DNA of 64,000 bases from Alistipes sp. (GTDB taxonomy: Bacteria > Bacteroidota > Bacteroidia > Bacteroidales > Rikenellaceae): contig JAGBTQ010000022.1 of assembly GCA_017631275.1 (NCBI GenBank), forward strand, positions 19,044 to 83,043. Reading direction: 5' to 3'. Below are positions 43,121-54,286 of this stretch, one piece after another (position 1 is the stretch's first letter; every line of letters starts with the position of its first letter). The translations under genes and the position numbers were made by a program. Under the pieces are notes generated by a model, which did not search any database, was not told the DNA's origin, and saw only the letters and a list, made by a program, of their open reading frames with translations.

Positions 43121-45049
43121 TTACAGCCAGCCACCATTAGTGGCTACTGAGCCACGAGCGACAATCTCCATCTCACGCTCAACGAGCATACCGCCCATGT
43201 TGTTGCCACCACCAACAGTCGAGCCACCGACAATAGCCGTAACCTTGATACGTCCAACGCCCGACTTAGTACACTTGATGTTAAGCACGCCGTTACTAAT
43301 TGTTGGCGTTGTTGTGATGCCGAGTGATGTGCGAGCAGCGTCGCTAAGCTCAACACCCTGATATGTCAAATCCTTAGACTGCTCGCCAAAGAACTCGTCA
43401 AGCGAGAGCTGGGCGTTGCTACCAGTCTTAACATAGAGGCATGGAGTATCCTCAACCTGCATCATAAAACGGTGAGCGTCGATATAGCCCGAGCCGAGCT
43501 TGCCAACATATTGCGATAGGTCGATTGTTGCAACGGGATAGACAATGCTCTTTGTGCCCACCTGATACTGGTCGATATCCTGGACTGATGTTAGCAACAG
43601 CTCCTTGAACTCCTTAGCCGAGTAGCTCTTGCCCAACTTCAAGGCATACGACAGACCGAGTGCCGCACAACCCGAAACATGGGGCGTAGAGTGCGATGTA
43701 CCCATAAGCGAGCCATATTCATCTGAGTTTGCAACGGTTGAGATTACACCATAATCGAAGCCAAAACCAGCAACATTATTCTCGCCACCAGGAGCACAGA
43801 TATTAGCTCCTGCACCATAGTTGGTAAACGACGATGCTGTAAAGTTCGAGCAGAACGACGTAACACATATATTATTATAGTATGCACCAGGATATGAAGG
43901 CACTCCGTAGCCATCATTGCCCGCAGCAAAGAGCGCAATACCGCCATTGATAACACCCTCAAGCTTAGCATTCTGCTCGAAGTAGTCGATAGCATTAATC
44001 AACGCGCTAAACTGGTTTTTGAACGATGAGTCAGTAGTATAGCTACCCTTGGCATACGCCCATGAGTTGTTCATGATAACAGCGCCATTGTCGGCAGCAT
44101 ACTTAATAGCTGCAGCAATCTGGCTAACTGAGGCAGTGCCACTACCGTCGAATATCTGGCATGACATAATGCGACAACCATCACCGTTGCCCGTACCGCC
44201 AGCAATACCACAGCCTAAATAACCATTGTTGTTAACCGCAGCGATAGTTCCCGCCACATGAGTACCATGGTCATCAGGCTGAATATTAGCGTTATTTGCG
44301 CAGAAGTTATAGCCGTGAACATCGTCAACATAGCCATTGCCGTCGTTGTCGATGCCGTCACCTGCAACCTCACCCCCGTTGACCCACATGTTTGCAACCA
44401 AGTCCTTATGGTCGCACTTAACGCCACCGTCCAACACCGCAACAATAACACGGCTATCGCCCGCAGTGTACCTCCATGCCGACAAAAGGTTGATGTCGGC
44501 ACCTTCGATGTTTGTGCCGTCGTCCCAACCATAGTTTATGGTTTGACCATCATTGTAGTAGTGCCACTGCCACTCTAACAACGGATCATCAAAGGGATAA
44601 TCTACCCCATTTGAGCGTGTTGTGGCACGCTTTGCTGCTGGCTGAGCCATTGCAACATCATCGCCACCAATACTCTCGATAATGGTGTCATACTCGACAA
44701 ACTCTACTCGCGAATCATTAGCAACAGCGCGTGCCACCATGTCGAGCTGCACACTATCGTCGAACGAGAGTACCCACCAACGATACATATCGTTAGCGTG
44801 CAACTCATCGGCTGACGCCTTTGCTGCGGGGAACAACACACGAGCCTCGATTGCAACACCATCAACCTCAGGGGCGTAGCTATCGGCGTAGTTTGCCAAC
44901 TTCACAATAAGCGAGCCCTGAGTGGCACATGATGTCGTGTTGATAATCTTTGATGAGGTGTCGAGGGCACTGCCCATGCTCTCATCAAAATCCTTCACAC
45001 ATGCTACAGCAAGTAGCAGCGTAACGGATAGTGCTAAAATCTGTTTCAT
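43121..45049 (-). CDS. Subtilisin-like (S8) serine protease lipoprotein
   Basis: 642 residues. The signal ends AVAC (Cys near residue 17). An N-terminal propeptide-like region (about 40-110) precedes the catalytic domain. The triad is visible: Asp in VAVLDGGV near residue 203, His in DDHGTHVAGT near 263 and Ser in GTSHSTPHVSG near 455 (the usual GTSMAxP has His-Ser here). A calcium-loop-like DNDGNGYVDDVHGYNF lies near 236. The C-terminal ~110 residues form a beta domain. It is likely anchored at the cell surface. galM lies 13 bp upstream and the Ig-like lipoprotein 18 bp downstream. Confidence 0.9.
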   Translation of the reverse strand: MKQILALSVTLLLAVACVKDFDESMGSALDTSSKIINTTSCATQGSLIVKLANYADSYAPEVDGVAIEARVLFPAAKASADELHANDMYRWWVLSFDDSVQLDMVARAVANDSRVEFVEYDTIIESIGGDDVAMAQPAAKRATTRSNGVDYPFDDPLLEWQWHYYNDGQTINYGWDDGTNIEGADINLLSAWRYTAGDSRVIVAVLDGGVKCDHKDLVANMWVNGGEVAGDGIDNDGNGYVDDVHGYNFCANNANIQPDDHGTHVAGTIAAVNNNGYLGCGIAGGTGNGDGCRIMSCQIFDGSGTASVSQIAAAIKYAADNGAVIMNNSWAYAKGSYTTDSSFKNQFSALINAIDYFEQNAKLEGVINGGIALFAAGNDGYGVPSYPGAYYNNICVTSFCSNFTASSFTNYGAGANICAPGGENNVAGFGFDYGVISTVANSDEYGSLMGTSHSTPHVSGCAALGLSYALKLGKSYSAKEFKELLLTSVQDIDQYQVGTKSIVYPVATIDLSQYVGKLGSGYIDAHRFMMQVEDTPCLYVKTGSNAQLSLDEFFGEQSKDLTYQGVELSDAARTSLGITTTPTISNGVLNIKCTKSGVGRIKVTAIVGGSTVGGGNNMGGMLVEREMEIVARGSVATNGGWL

Positions 45050-45062
45050 AATACGTTTAGGC

Positions 45063-46118
45063 TTAGTATTGGCCCAACTTAAATACTATCTTATTGCAAT
45101 AGAGCTCGTCGGCCTTAAGCTCTATAGATGGAAAATCGGGGTGGTTAACAGCATCGCTATGAGCCTGACACTCGATAGCCACACCAGCATAGTCCTGATA
45201 GTACTTACCCGACTTTGTCTTAGGGCAACCGCCCGAGAGCCAGTTACCGGTGTAAAGCACTGCCGCTGGCTGCGACGAGAGCACCGTTACCTTACGACCC
45301 GTAGCCTCGCAACGTAGCTCGCCAATCTCCTTGAGGATATTCTTCTTATAGTCGTCAACCACGAAGCAGTGGTCGTAGCCTCGATATGTGCGAATGTTGT
45401 TAAACTCCGACTCTATATCGTCGCCAAACCTACGCCACGACGTAAAGTCGAGAGCCGTGCCCTTAACATCGAGGAGCTTGCCCGTAGGTATCTGTACAAC
45501 ATCCATCTCCAACACCTTTGAGCAGTTTAGGCGCAGCTCATGGTCGAGGATTGTCTTGTCTGAGCCCTCGCCATGAAGGTTCCAATAGAGGTGGTTTGTG
45601 AGGTTGACAACGGTTGTCTTATTGCTCTTTGCAACATAGGTAATCTCGAGGTTATCCTCATCGTCAAAGTCGTAGATAGCCTCAACTACCAACTCGCCAG
45701 GATAGCCCTGCTCCATATCCTCCGAGATGTATGAGAATACCACACGGTTGGTCTCTACACGACCCTCCCAATAGCGGTTGGCAAAGCCCTTAGAGCCACC
45801 ATGCAGGTGGTTAGGGCCATTGTTCACCTCCAAGCGATACTCCACGCCCTCGATAGTCATATGGCCACGAGCAATACGTCCCGCCACACGACCTACAGAC
45901 TTACCACTCGCTGCACCATCGCCAATATAGCTTGTTGGCTCCATATAGCCCAAAGCCACATCGTCGATGTTGCCCTCGCGGTCGGCAAACTTAACACTCA
46001 CGATAGCCGCACCGATGTTACACAGCTGCACCTCCGAGCCTCGGCTGTTGCGCATAGTGTAGAGAATGATACCCTCACCCTCGGGTGTCGAGCCCCATAT
46101 ATGTTGCAAAATCTCCAT
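45063..46118 (-). CDS. galM: Aldose 1-epimerase (mutarotase)
   Basis: 351 residues. The catalytic histidines appear in NNGPNHLHGG near residue 95 and NLTNHLYWNL near 170, and the catalytic Glu in GVAIECQAHSDAVN near 318. It interconverts alpha and beta anomers of galactose or glucose. No signal peptide is seen. Its start overlaps the gltX stop by one base (TAATG). Confidence 0.93.
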   Translation of the reverse strand: MEILQHIWGSTPEGEGIILYTMRNSRGSEVQLCNIGAAIVSVKFADREGNIDDVALGYMEPTSYIGDGAASGKSVGRVAGRIARGHMTIEGVEYRLEVNNGPNHLHGGSKGFANRYWEGRVETNRVVFSYISEDMEQGYPGELVVEAIYDFDDEDNLEITYVAKSNKTTVVNLTNHLYWNLHGEGSDKTILDHELRLNCSKVLEMDVVQIPTGKLLDVKGTALDFTSWRRFGDDIESEFNNIRTYRGYDHCFVVDDYKKNILKEIGELRCEATGRKVTVLSSQPAAVLYTGNWLSGGCPKTKSGKYYQDYAGVAIECQAHSDAVNHPDFPSIELKADELYCNKIVFKLGQY

Positions 46119-47650
46119 TACTCCATAGGTTTAAGGTTAGCCAAAATAGCGTCGATACGCTTCAAGCACTCAGCCTTGCCGATAAACTCCGTTACGTCGA
46201 ACATGCCTGGACCCTTACCAGCGCCCACCAATGCCAAACGCAAGGTGTTCATAACCTGACCAAGACCTACGCCCTTAGCCTCAATCCACGCACGAACAAC
46301 GTTCTCGGTGTTCTCCTTCGAGAAGTCGTTGATTGACTCCAACACGCCACGAAGCTCAGACAAGAGTGCTGGGTTGTCGCCCTTCCACTGCTTCTTAGCA
46401 AGCTTCTCCTCGTACTCGGTAGGCGCCACAAAGAAGAACGATGTGAGATCCCACATATCTGTTGTGAGTGTCATACGCTCCTTCATAATCTCGGCAGCCT
46501 TACCTGCAAGCTCGTCCGATGTCTCAATGCCGTTAGCCTTGAGCACTGGCTGCATGAGTGGTGCAAACTGCTCGGCAGTGAGCGTGTGCATATACTGTGC
46601 ATTGAACCACTTAGCCTTATCTGGCTGGAAGCGAGCACCCGCCTTAGATACGCGGTCCAACGAGAAGGCAGCGATAAGCTCCTCCATAGAGAATATCTCC
46701 TGCTCGGTGCCTGGGTTCCAGCCGAGCAACGAGAGCATATTAATAAATGCCTCAGGCAGGTAGCCATCCTCGCGGTAGCCACGTGCTGTCTCGCCTGTTG
46801 GCGATGTCCAGAAGAGTGGGAACACGGGGAAGCCCATCTTGTCGCCATCACGCTTCGAGAGCTTGCCGCTACCCGTAGGCTTTAGCAACAGAGGCAAGTG
46901 TGCAAACTCGGGCTGAGAGTCTGTCCAGCCGAAAGCACGATACAAAAGATAGTGCAAAGGCAACGATGGCAACCACTCCTCGCCACGGATTACGTGTGAA
47001 ATCTCCATAAGGTGGTCATCAACGATGTTTGCAAGATGGTATGTTGGAAGCGCATCTGCCGACTTATACAACACCTTGTCGTCGAGTGTCGAGGTATTAA
47101 TCTCAACATGACCACGAATAAGGTCGTCCATCTTAACAACCTCGTTCTCAGGCATCTTGAAACGTACAACCCACTGGTCACCACGTGCTATACGCTCCTC
47201 AACCTCCTCCTTTGAAAGACGCAATGAGGTCTCAAGCTGCTCGCGCACCTCATAGTTGTAGGCAAAGGTCTTGCCCGCAGCCTCAGCCTCCGCACGAAGT
47301 TTGTCGAGCTGCTCAGGAGTGTCGAAGGCGTAGTATGCCCAGCCAGCATCAACAAGCTGCTTAGCATACTGCAAATAGATGTCGCGGCGCTCGCTCTGGC
47401 GATAAGGTGCGTGTGGGCCACCAAAGCCTACACCCTCGTCAATCTCGATGCCGCACCACTTCAACGACTCGATAATATACTCCTCGGCACCTGGCACAAA
47501 ACGCTGTGAGTCGGTATCCTCGATACGGAGGATCATCTTGCCGCCATGACGACGTGCGAATAGGTAGTTATATAGTGCTGTGCGCACACCACCAATATGA
47601 AGTGGGCCTGTAGGGCTTGGCGCAAATCTTACTCTTACTTCTCTTGACAT
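46118..47650 (-). CDS. gltX: Glutamyl-tRNA synthetase
   Basis: 510 residues. Class I motifs are present: [13 protein letters not shown] (HIGH-type) near residue 10 and KLSKRDG (KMSKS-type) near 258. The anticodon-binding domain fills the C-terminal third. I did not see gatCAB here, so whether it also serves tRNA-Gln cannot be judged. It lies 12 bp after the SIMPL gene. Confidence 0.96.
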   Translation of the reverse strand: MSREVRVRFAPSPTGPLHIGGVRTALYNYLFARRHGGKMILRIEDTDSQRFVPGAEEYIIESLKWCGIEIDEGVGFGGPHAPYRQSERRDIYLQYAKQLVDAGWAYYAFDTPEQLDKLRAEAEAAGKTFAYNYEVREQLETSLRLSKEEVEERIARGDQWVVRFKMPENEVVKMDDLIRGHVEINTSTLDDKVLYKSADALPTYHLANIVDDHLMEISHVIRGEEWLPSLPLHYLLYRAFGWTDSQPEFAHLPLLLKPTGSGKLSKRDGDKMGFPVFPLFWTSPTGETARGYREDGYLPEAFINMLSLLGWNPGTEQEIFSMEELIAAFSLDRVSKAGARFQPDKAKWFNAQYMHTLTAEQFAPLMQPVLKANGIETSDELAGKAAEIMKERMTLTTDMWDLTSFFFVAPTEYEEKLAKKQWKGDNPALLSELRGVLESINDFSKENTENVVRAWIEAKGVGLGQVMNTLRLALVGAGKGPGMFDVTEFIGKAECLKRIDAILANLKPME

Positions 47651-47662
47651 ATTTTTGATGTT

Positions 47663-48397
47663 TTAGTTATTTCTAATCTTATACTCGGCACGCACCGTAA
47701 CACGTGCCTTCTTCTCGCGTGACGATAGGTTGAATGAGCCTCCTGCCGAGAACTCCTCGTCGCCCGAAGCTGAAGTAATCTGGAACACGCCAGCACGCGA
47801 CTTTGCCAACACACCAAGGTTTGTGCCTGAGTTGGTGGCAATAATCTCGGCACGCTGGCGAGCATCTGCCGCCGCAGCACCAATCAAGTCGTGCTTAACA
47901 CTCTCGAGCTGGGTGTAGTGATACATAGGCTCCGACACCGACACCATAACGCCCTCAGCCATAAGCGAGGGAAGCTCGCGTGCCGCTATCTCGGTGCTAT
48001 CCACATCTTTCGACTCGATGGTAAAGCCCTGACGGTGGATATATCCCGCAAAGCGCGATGCATAGTGACCATTATTGTCTACATACTCCTCGCGATTCTC
48101 TCTTATTGATGGCATGGCAAACGAGATATTCTCGCTCTTGATGCCCTTCGACTCCAAAAACTCAGCCACACGCTTGCAGTGTGCGTCGAGCGATTTATAA
48201 CCCTCGGCAGCCTCATCACTCTTAACGGTAACAACGCCCTCGATAACAATCATATCGGACGTAAACTCTGTCTCGCCAAGACCCGTAACGGCAATAGTGC
48301 CCACGTTACGCGAGCCACTTGTGTATGCCGCAGCAAGCACCATAGCAGCAAGCACAAATGCCGACGACACAATCACATATTTCCACAACTTGTCCAT
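47663..48397 (-). CDS. SIMPL-domain (DUF541) periplasmic or membrane-anchored protein
   Basis: 244 residues. One N-terminal membrane segment (about 8-27) is uncleaved-looking, so the rest faces the periplasm. The SIMPL pattern is visible: TIAVTGLGETEFTSDMIVIEG near residue 34, and AAADARQRAEIIATNSGTNLGVL near 175, followed by a conserved strand. The family is widespread but its role is unsettled (oxidative-stress and signalling links have been proposed). It lies 12 bp after ychF. Confidence 0.85.
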   Translation of the reverse strand: MDKLWKYVIVSSAFVLAAMVLAAAYTSGSRNVGTIAVTGLGETEFTSDMIVIEGVVTVKSDEAAEGYKSLDAHCKRVAEFLESKGIKSENISFAMPSIRENREEYVDNNGHYASRFAGYIHRQGFTIESKDVDSTEIAARELPSLMAEGVMVSVSEPMYHYTQLESVKHDLIGAAAADARQRAEIIATNSGTNLGVLAKSRAGVFQITSASGDEEFSAGGSFNLSSREKKARVTVRAEYKIRNN

Positions 48398-48409
48398 ATT
48401 CTACAACAA

Positions 48410-49507
48410 TTACACGTTAAACAAGAAGTGCATGATGTCGCCATCTTCGACAACATACTCCTTACCCTCGATGCCAATCTTACCCACATCGCGGCAAGCA
48501 CGCTCCGAGCCGAGCGCCACATAGTCGTCGTACTTGATAACCTCGGCACGAATAAAGCCACGCTCGAAGTCGGTGTGAATGATACCCGCAGTCTCAGGTG
48601 CCTTCATACCACGACGGAAGGTCCAAGCACGGCTCTCGTCAGCACCCGTAGTGAAGAATGTCTGAAGATCCAAGAGGCGGTAGGCAGCCTTGATAAGACG
48701 GCTCACGCCCGACTCCTCAAGACCCATATCCTGAAGGAACATCTGACGCTCCTCATAGGTCTCCAACTCGGCGATATCTGCCTCAGCCGATGCAGCAACG
48801 ATAAGCATCTCGGCGTGCTCGTTGGCAATAGCCGCGCGCACAGCCTCGGTGTGAGCATTGCCATTCACGGCAGCGCTCTCATCTACGTTGCAGACATACA
48901 ACACAGGCTTGTCGGTAAGAAGGTTCAAATCCCACACTGTCTTGCGCTCCTCAGCTGTAAGCTCCACGGTACGTGCCGAAAGGCCCTGCTCCAACGCCTC
49001 CTTGTAGCGACACAAAATGTCGTACTGGCGCTTAGCGATCTTATCGCCCGCAGTAGCCTGCTTCTGACACTTGCCGATACGGTTCTCGATAGTCTCAAGA
49101 TCCTTGAGCTGAAGCTCAGTGTCGATGATACCCTTATCGCGCACAGGATCCACGGTGCCATCTACGTGTGTGATGTTGTCGTTCTCGAAGCAACGCAACA
49201 CGTGAATAATAGCATTTGTGTTACGAATGTTTGCCAAGAACTTGTTGCCAAGACCCTCACCCTTTGATGCGCCCTTAACCAAACCTGCGATATCTACAAT
49301 CTCGATTGTTGTTGGCACAACGCGCTTAGGGTTATCAATCTCTACAAGCTTCGTAAGACGCTCATCGGGCACGGTGATAACACCCACGTTAGGCTCGATG
49401 GTGCAGAAGGGGAAGTTAGCAGCCTGAGCACGTGCATTCGACAAACAGTTAAATAGTGTTGACTTACCCACGTTGGGAAGTCCTACAATTCCACATTGTA
49501 AAGCCAT
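48410..49507 (-). CDS. ychF: Redox-regulated ATPase YchF (Obg family)
   Basis: 365 residues, typical. The P-loop GLPNVGKST lies near residue 8, DIAGLVKGASKGEGLGNKF near 70 covers switch II, and NVDE near 205 replaces the usual NKxD, which explains ATP over GTP preference in this family. A TGS domain ends the protein. It binds ribosomes and modulates stress responses. Confidence 0.96.
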   Translation of the reverse strand: MALQCGIVGLPNVGKSTLFNCLSNARAQAANFPFCTIEPNVGVITVPDERLTKLVEIDNPKRVVPTTIEIVDIAGLVKGASKGEGLGNKFLANIRNTNAIIHVLRCFENDNITHVDGTVDPVRDKGIIDTELQLKDLETIENRIGKCQKQATAGDKIAKRQYDILCRYKEALEQGLSARTVELTAEERKTVWDLNLLTDKPVLYVCNVDESAAVNGNAHTEAVRAAIANEHAEMLIVAASAEADIAELETYEERQMFLQDMGLEESGVSRLIKAAYRLLDLQTFFTTGADESRAWTFRRGMKAPETAGIIHTDFERGFIRAEVIKYDDYVALGSERACRDVGKIGIEGKEYVVEDGDIMHFLFNV

Positions 49508-49616
49508 AATCTATATTTCGTTTTTTATTTTGTTATTCAGTTTATCAATCTCTTTTTGCTATCTACAAAGTTGTATGCAGATGCCGAATGGGCCCAGCAG
49601 ATGTCTTTACTCCACC
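49508..49616. other. Gap between the CLC and ychF genes
   Basis: Mostly A/T-rich. I found no clear promoter, terminator or repeat. Confidence 0.4.
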
Positions 49617-51416
49617 CTAGTCTGCCTGTGAAACATTTACCAACGCCTCACGATAAGCATTCAATATGCGTGACTTCGAGATAAAGCCAAGATATTTGTT
49701 ATCCTTATCCACCACAGGAAGCATCCATGTGTTGTTCTGCTCGAAACGAGGCATGATACTTTGTATCATCTCGTGCTCGAGAATCTTATCTGGTGGCTGA
49801 ATCATGTAGTGCATAATTGGCGTGTGCCACTTATCGCGGTTAAACATGTCGTGGCGCAAGTCGTCGAGCTGCACAACACCCATGAGCTTGCCCTGGTTGT
49901 CCAACACGGGGAAGATGTTGCGGCGTGCACTCGAGATGATATTCACGATGTCGCCCAGCGTAAGTGTCTCACGAATACGTATAAAGTCGGTCTCCATCAA
50001 TTCGTCGAGGCGCAAGAATACGAATGCCGACGAGTCTTTGTCGTGCGTGAGCAACTCGCCTCGCATACGCAACTGCTTGGTGTAGATAGAGTCGCGGTCA
50101 AGACCGTAGTTCACAGCAAACGAGATGCACGACACAATCATCAGCGGGATAAACAATCCGTAGCCATTCGACAGCTCGGCGATCAGGAAGATTGCCGTGA
50201 GTGGCGCCTTCATAACACCCGACATCACACCCGCCATACCAGCAAGCGTAAATGACGTAATAGAGACGTCCCAATCGAATATCACGCGACACATAACGGC
50301 AAGCGTAGCACCGGCAAAGGCACCCACGAACAACGAGGGGGCAAACGTACCACCAACACCGCCCGCAGCATTGGTTGTTGCCATAGCCACAACCTTAAAG
50401 AGCATGATGGCGATAAGGTAGATAAGCAAGAACCAGTCGGCATCGCTAAACGAGTAGAACAGCGAGTTATCGAAGAGCTCGGCAGTGTGTCCTGTCATGA
50501 GCGAGCCGAAGCTACCATGACCCTCGCCATAGAGCGGAGGGAAGAGGAAGATGAGGATACCGAGCGTAAGACCTGCATAGAGCCACTTACGCCACTGCTC
50601 ATTAATCGACTTATAGAAGCCACCTACTCGCGTATTTACCGACGTAAAGTAGTATGCCATAACACCGCAGAAGCAGCCGAGGAGCACAAATAGTGGCACT
50701 TGCGCAACCTTGAACATATCGTCAGCCGAGAGCGACACGGCGATAATTGGCGAGAAACCATGCAACACCAGCGAGGTGATTGTGGCAGTCATTGATGCCA
50801 TGAGCAGCGGGATAATCGACTTCGACGTGATGTCGAGCATCAATATCTCGAGCACAAAGACAACGCCCGTGATTGGCGCCTTAAAGATTGCCGCCACGGC
50901 AGCACCCGCACCACAGCATAGTAGCAGTGTGATATTCTTGTAGTTTAGGCGTGCGAGCTTACCTATGTTTGAGCCGATGGCTGCACCCGTAAGCACAATA
51001 GGTGCCTCGGGACCCACCGAACCACCAAAGCCTATGGTTGTAGCACCACCCACCACCGAGGTCCAGCAGTTATGGCCCTTGATACGCGAGTCGGTACGCG
51101 ACATGGCATAGAGCACACGTGTCACACCCTCCGAGATACCATCTTTGACCACATACTTAACAAACAACGTAGCCAGAATGATACCCACACCAGGATATAC
51201 CAAGTAGAGCCACTGCGCCTCGTCGGCAGGGGTCCACGAGGTTAGTAGCTGGGTGATTGTATGCAGCAACGTATTGAAGATAAATGCTCCGACACCAGCG
51301 CACAGACCAACAACAATACCCAATATCGCCATAATCTGCGAATTGGAGAGTCGGTGCGTCAGGCGTTGGTACGACTCATAGACCTGTTGCTTGATATAGT
51401 TTTCGAATTTTATCAT
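49617..51416 (-). CDS. CLC-family chloride channel/transporter with CBS domains
   Basis: 599 residues: about ten hydrophobic segments (20-430), then two CBS domains (about 455-590, e.g. VVQLDDLRHDMF and GFISKSRIL). The CLC selectivity region GFGGSVGPEAPIVL lies near residue 128 and GGVGGTFAPSLFVGA near 350. In the proteobacterial antiporter the second motif is GxEGP with a gating Glu; here Val occupies that position. It moves chloride or another anion through the inner membrane. It begins 8 bp after trpS. Confidence 0.88.
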   Translation of the reverse strand: MIKFENYIKQQVYESYQRLTHRLSNSQIMAILGIVVGLCAGVGAFIFNTLLHTITQLLTSWTPADEAQWLYLVYPGVGIILATLFVKYVVKDGISEGVTRVLYAMSRTDSRIKGHNCWTSVVGGATTIGFGGSVGPEAPIVLTGAAIGSNIGKLARLNYKNITLLLCCGAGAAVAAIFKAPITGVVFVLEILMLDITSKSIIPLLMASMTATITSLVLHGFSPIIAVSLSADDMFKVAQVPLFVLLGCFCGVMAYYFTSVNTRVGGFYKSINEQWRKWLYAGLTLGILIFLFPPLYGEGHGSFGSLMTGHTAELFDNSLFYSFSDADWFLLIYLIAIMLFKVVAMATTNAAGGVGGTFAPSLFVGAFAGATLAVMCRVIFDWDVSITSFTLAGMAGVMSGVMKAPLTAIFLIAELSNGYGLFIPLMIVSCISFAVNYGLDRDSIYTKQLRMRGELLTHDKDSSAFVFLRLDELMETDFIRIRETLTLGDIVNIISSARRNIFPVLDNQGKLMGVVQLDDLRHDMFNRDKWHTPIMHYMIQPPDKILEHEMIQSIMPRFEQNNTWMLPVVDKDNKYLGFISKSRILNAYREALVNVSQAD

Positions 51417-51424
51417 AGTCCTAA

Positions 51425-52606
<1,182 letters not shown>

Positions 52607-52662
52607 TTAGCAAATTTTCACTAAAATTCCTACAATCTTAGGTGAAATATAAATTTTTATTA

Positions 52663-52670
52663 TAACTTTG
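52663..52670 (+). promoter_or_regulatory. Possible -7 promoter element of oxyR
   Basis: TAACTTTG fits TAnnTTTG, 45 bp before the oxyR ATG. The expected -33 TTTG is not clear. Confidence 0.45.
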
Positions 52671-52715
52671 CAATGAGCAAACTTTTTTGACTTATAACCA
52701 AACTTAACATACGCC

Positions 52716-53615
52716 ATGACAATCATTCAGCTTGAATACCTATTGGCAGTAGCCAACTGCGGTAGTTTTTCGCTTGCTGCCGAGCACTGTTTTGTTACCC
52801 AGCCATCACTCTCGATGCAGATTAAGGCCCTCGAAGAGGAGCTTGGCGCAGTGCTTTTGGACCGTACGAAGAAGCCTATTATCCCAACAGCTGTTGGCGA
52901 GGTGGTCCTCGAGCAGGCACGCGAAACATTGCGCTCATACAACTACATTCGTGAGTCGGTTGCAGAGATGCGTGGCGAGTGCTCTGGAAGCATGCGCCTT
53001 GGCGTAATTCCAACCATCGCCCCCTACCTACTCCACAAGTTCATTCCAACATTCATCAAGGAGTTTCCAAAGGTGGAGCTCGAGATTCACGAGATGGTGA
53101 CCGCCGACATTATCGAGGCACTCAAACACGACCGCATAGATGCCGCTCTTGTTGCCTCGGGAACATGTGGTGAGGGCATCACCGAGCACGACCTATTTAG
53201 CGACCACTTTTACGCCTACCTATCGCCCTCGCACCCACTCTTCGAGCGCTCGAACATTCGCATTGAAGATATTGACTTTAAGGATCTTATCCTACTTAGC
53301 CGAGGCAACTGTATGCGTGACCAGATTTTTGAACTATGCCAGGCTGCAAGCAACATTCCATCGCACTTCTACTTCGAGTCGGGCTCGCTCGACACACTCA
53401 TGCGAATGGTCGATTGCACATCATGCATGACCATCATTCCAGAGATGGCTTTGGAGTTTATTCCGCAGTCGCGCCGCAACCGCGTGAAGAGCATTGCCAA
53501 GGGTGCAACATCGCGCCGTGTGGCACTTGCCGTAAGCCGAACTTATGTCAAGCAGTCGATTGTTGATGCCCTACGCTCAACAATTTTAAAGTGCGTAAAT
53601 CAGGAGAAGATTTAG
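52716..53615 (+). CDS. oxyR: LysR-family peroxide sensor OxyR
   Basis: 299 residues. The winged helix (about 1-60, SFSLAAEHCFVTQPSLSMQIK) is followed by the LysR effector domain. Both redox cysteines of OxyR are in place in RGNCMRDQIFELCQ near residue 200, nine residues apart as in E. coli, so peroxide sensing by disulfide formation is likely. It would activate catalase/peroxiredoxin-type genes; none lies in this window. It is a single gene with a strong terminator. Confidence 0.93.
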   Translation: MTIIQLEYLLAVANCGSFSLAAEHCFVTQPSLSMQIKALEEELGAVLLDRTKKPIIPTAVGEVVLEQARETLRSYNYIRESVAEMRGECSGSMRLGVIPTIAPYLLHKFIPTFIKEFPKVELEIHEMVTADIIEALKHDRIDAALVASGTCGEGITEHDLFSDHFYAYLSPSHPLFERSNIRIEDIDFKDLILLSRGNCMRDQIFELCQAASNIPSHFYFESGSLDTLMRMVDCTSCMTIIPEMALEFIPQSRRNRVKSIAKGATSRRVALAVSRTYVKQSIVDALRSTILKCVNQEKI

Positions 53616-53648
53616 ACTATTTCGGAACACCTGCAACACTCTAAAAAC

Positions 53649-53692
53649 ATGCGCCATTTGGGTTGAAAATTCACCCAAATGGCGCATATTTT
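53649..53692. terminator. Terminator of oxyR
   Basis: ATGCGCCATTTGGGT and its exact complement form a 15-bp stem with a nine-base loop, followed by ATTTTA. Confidence 0.88.
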
Positions 53693-53757
53693 ACACCCTC
53701 GTTTGCGCATAAAATTTCGCACCGCACAACACAATACTCTCCCCTCGGGTGCGTTTA

Positions 53758-53789
53758 TTTGTAAAATCGAAAAATTTTTCCTATATTTG
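53758..53789 (+). promoter_or_regulatory. Promoter of the rsfS-ftsH-cdsA operon
   Basis: TTTG (53758-53761) and TATATTTG (53782-53789) are exactly 20 bp apart. The leader to the rsfS ATG at 53877 is about 80 bases and starts with a GC-rich inverted region (CGTACGCGC...GCGCACATGCGC). Confidence 0.7.
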
Positions 53790-53876
53790 CAAGGATTATG
53801 CGTACGCGCCATATTAGCGCACATGCGCACAAGAAGCAAACAACAGAGTTAAAACATTGATTACAATAGACTTATT

Positions 53877-54236
53877 ATGGAAAATTTGGAGAAATTGGTA
53901 AATGCAATAGTTGAGGCGATTGACGACAAGAAGGGCAAGGGCATTGTTTCGCTCGATCTATCGGGCTTTGATGGAGCTATCTGCTCACACTTTGTGGTAT
54001 GTCACGCCGACTCAACAACTCAGGTAGACGCTATCTCATCGAGCATCGAGGAGAAGGTGTTTGAGGTTATGGGCGAGTGGCCAGTGCGCGTGGAGGGTCG
54101 TCAGAATGCCTTCTGGGTGGCTATGGACTACACCGACGTTATCGTACACATCTTCCAGACTGAGCTTCGCGAGTACTATCGTCTTGAGGAGCTTTGGGCT
54201 GATGCGCCTATGAAGCGCTACGAGTTTGGCGAGTAG
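53877..54236 (+). CDS. rsfS: Ribosome silencing factor RsfS
   Basis: 119 residues with the RsfS/YbeB (Iojap) fold: VNAIVEAIDDKKGKGIVSLDLSG-type start, FVVCHADSTTQVDAIS near residue 39, and WVAMDYTDVIVHIFQTELREYY near 80. It binds L14 on the 50S subunit and blocks subunit joining in poor nutrients. It leads the operon with ftsH, 50 bp upstream of it. Confidence 0.93.
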   Translation: MENLEKLVNAIVEAIDDKKGKGIVSLDLSGFDGAICSHFVVCHADSTTQVDAISSSIEEKVFEVMGEWPVRVEGRQNAFWVAMDYTDVIVHIFQTELREYYRLEELWADAPMKRYEFGE

Positions 54237-54286
54237 CATTGCACCGTTGTGAGTATAGAAATTTGTGAGAGTAGAAAAGATTTAAA

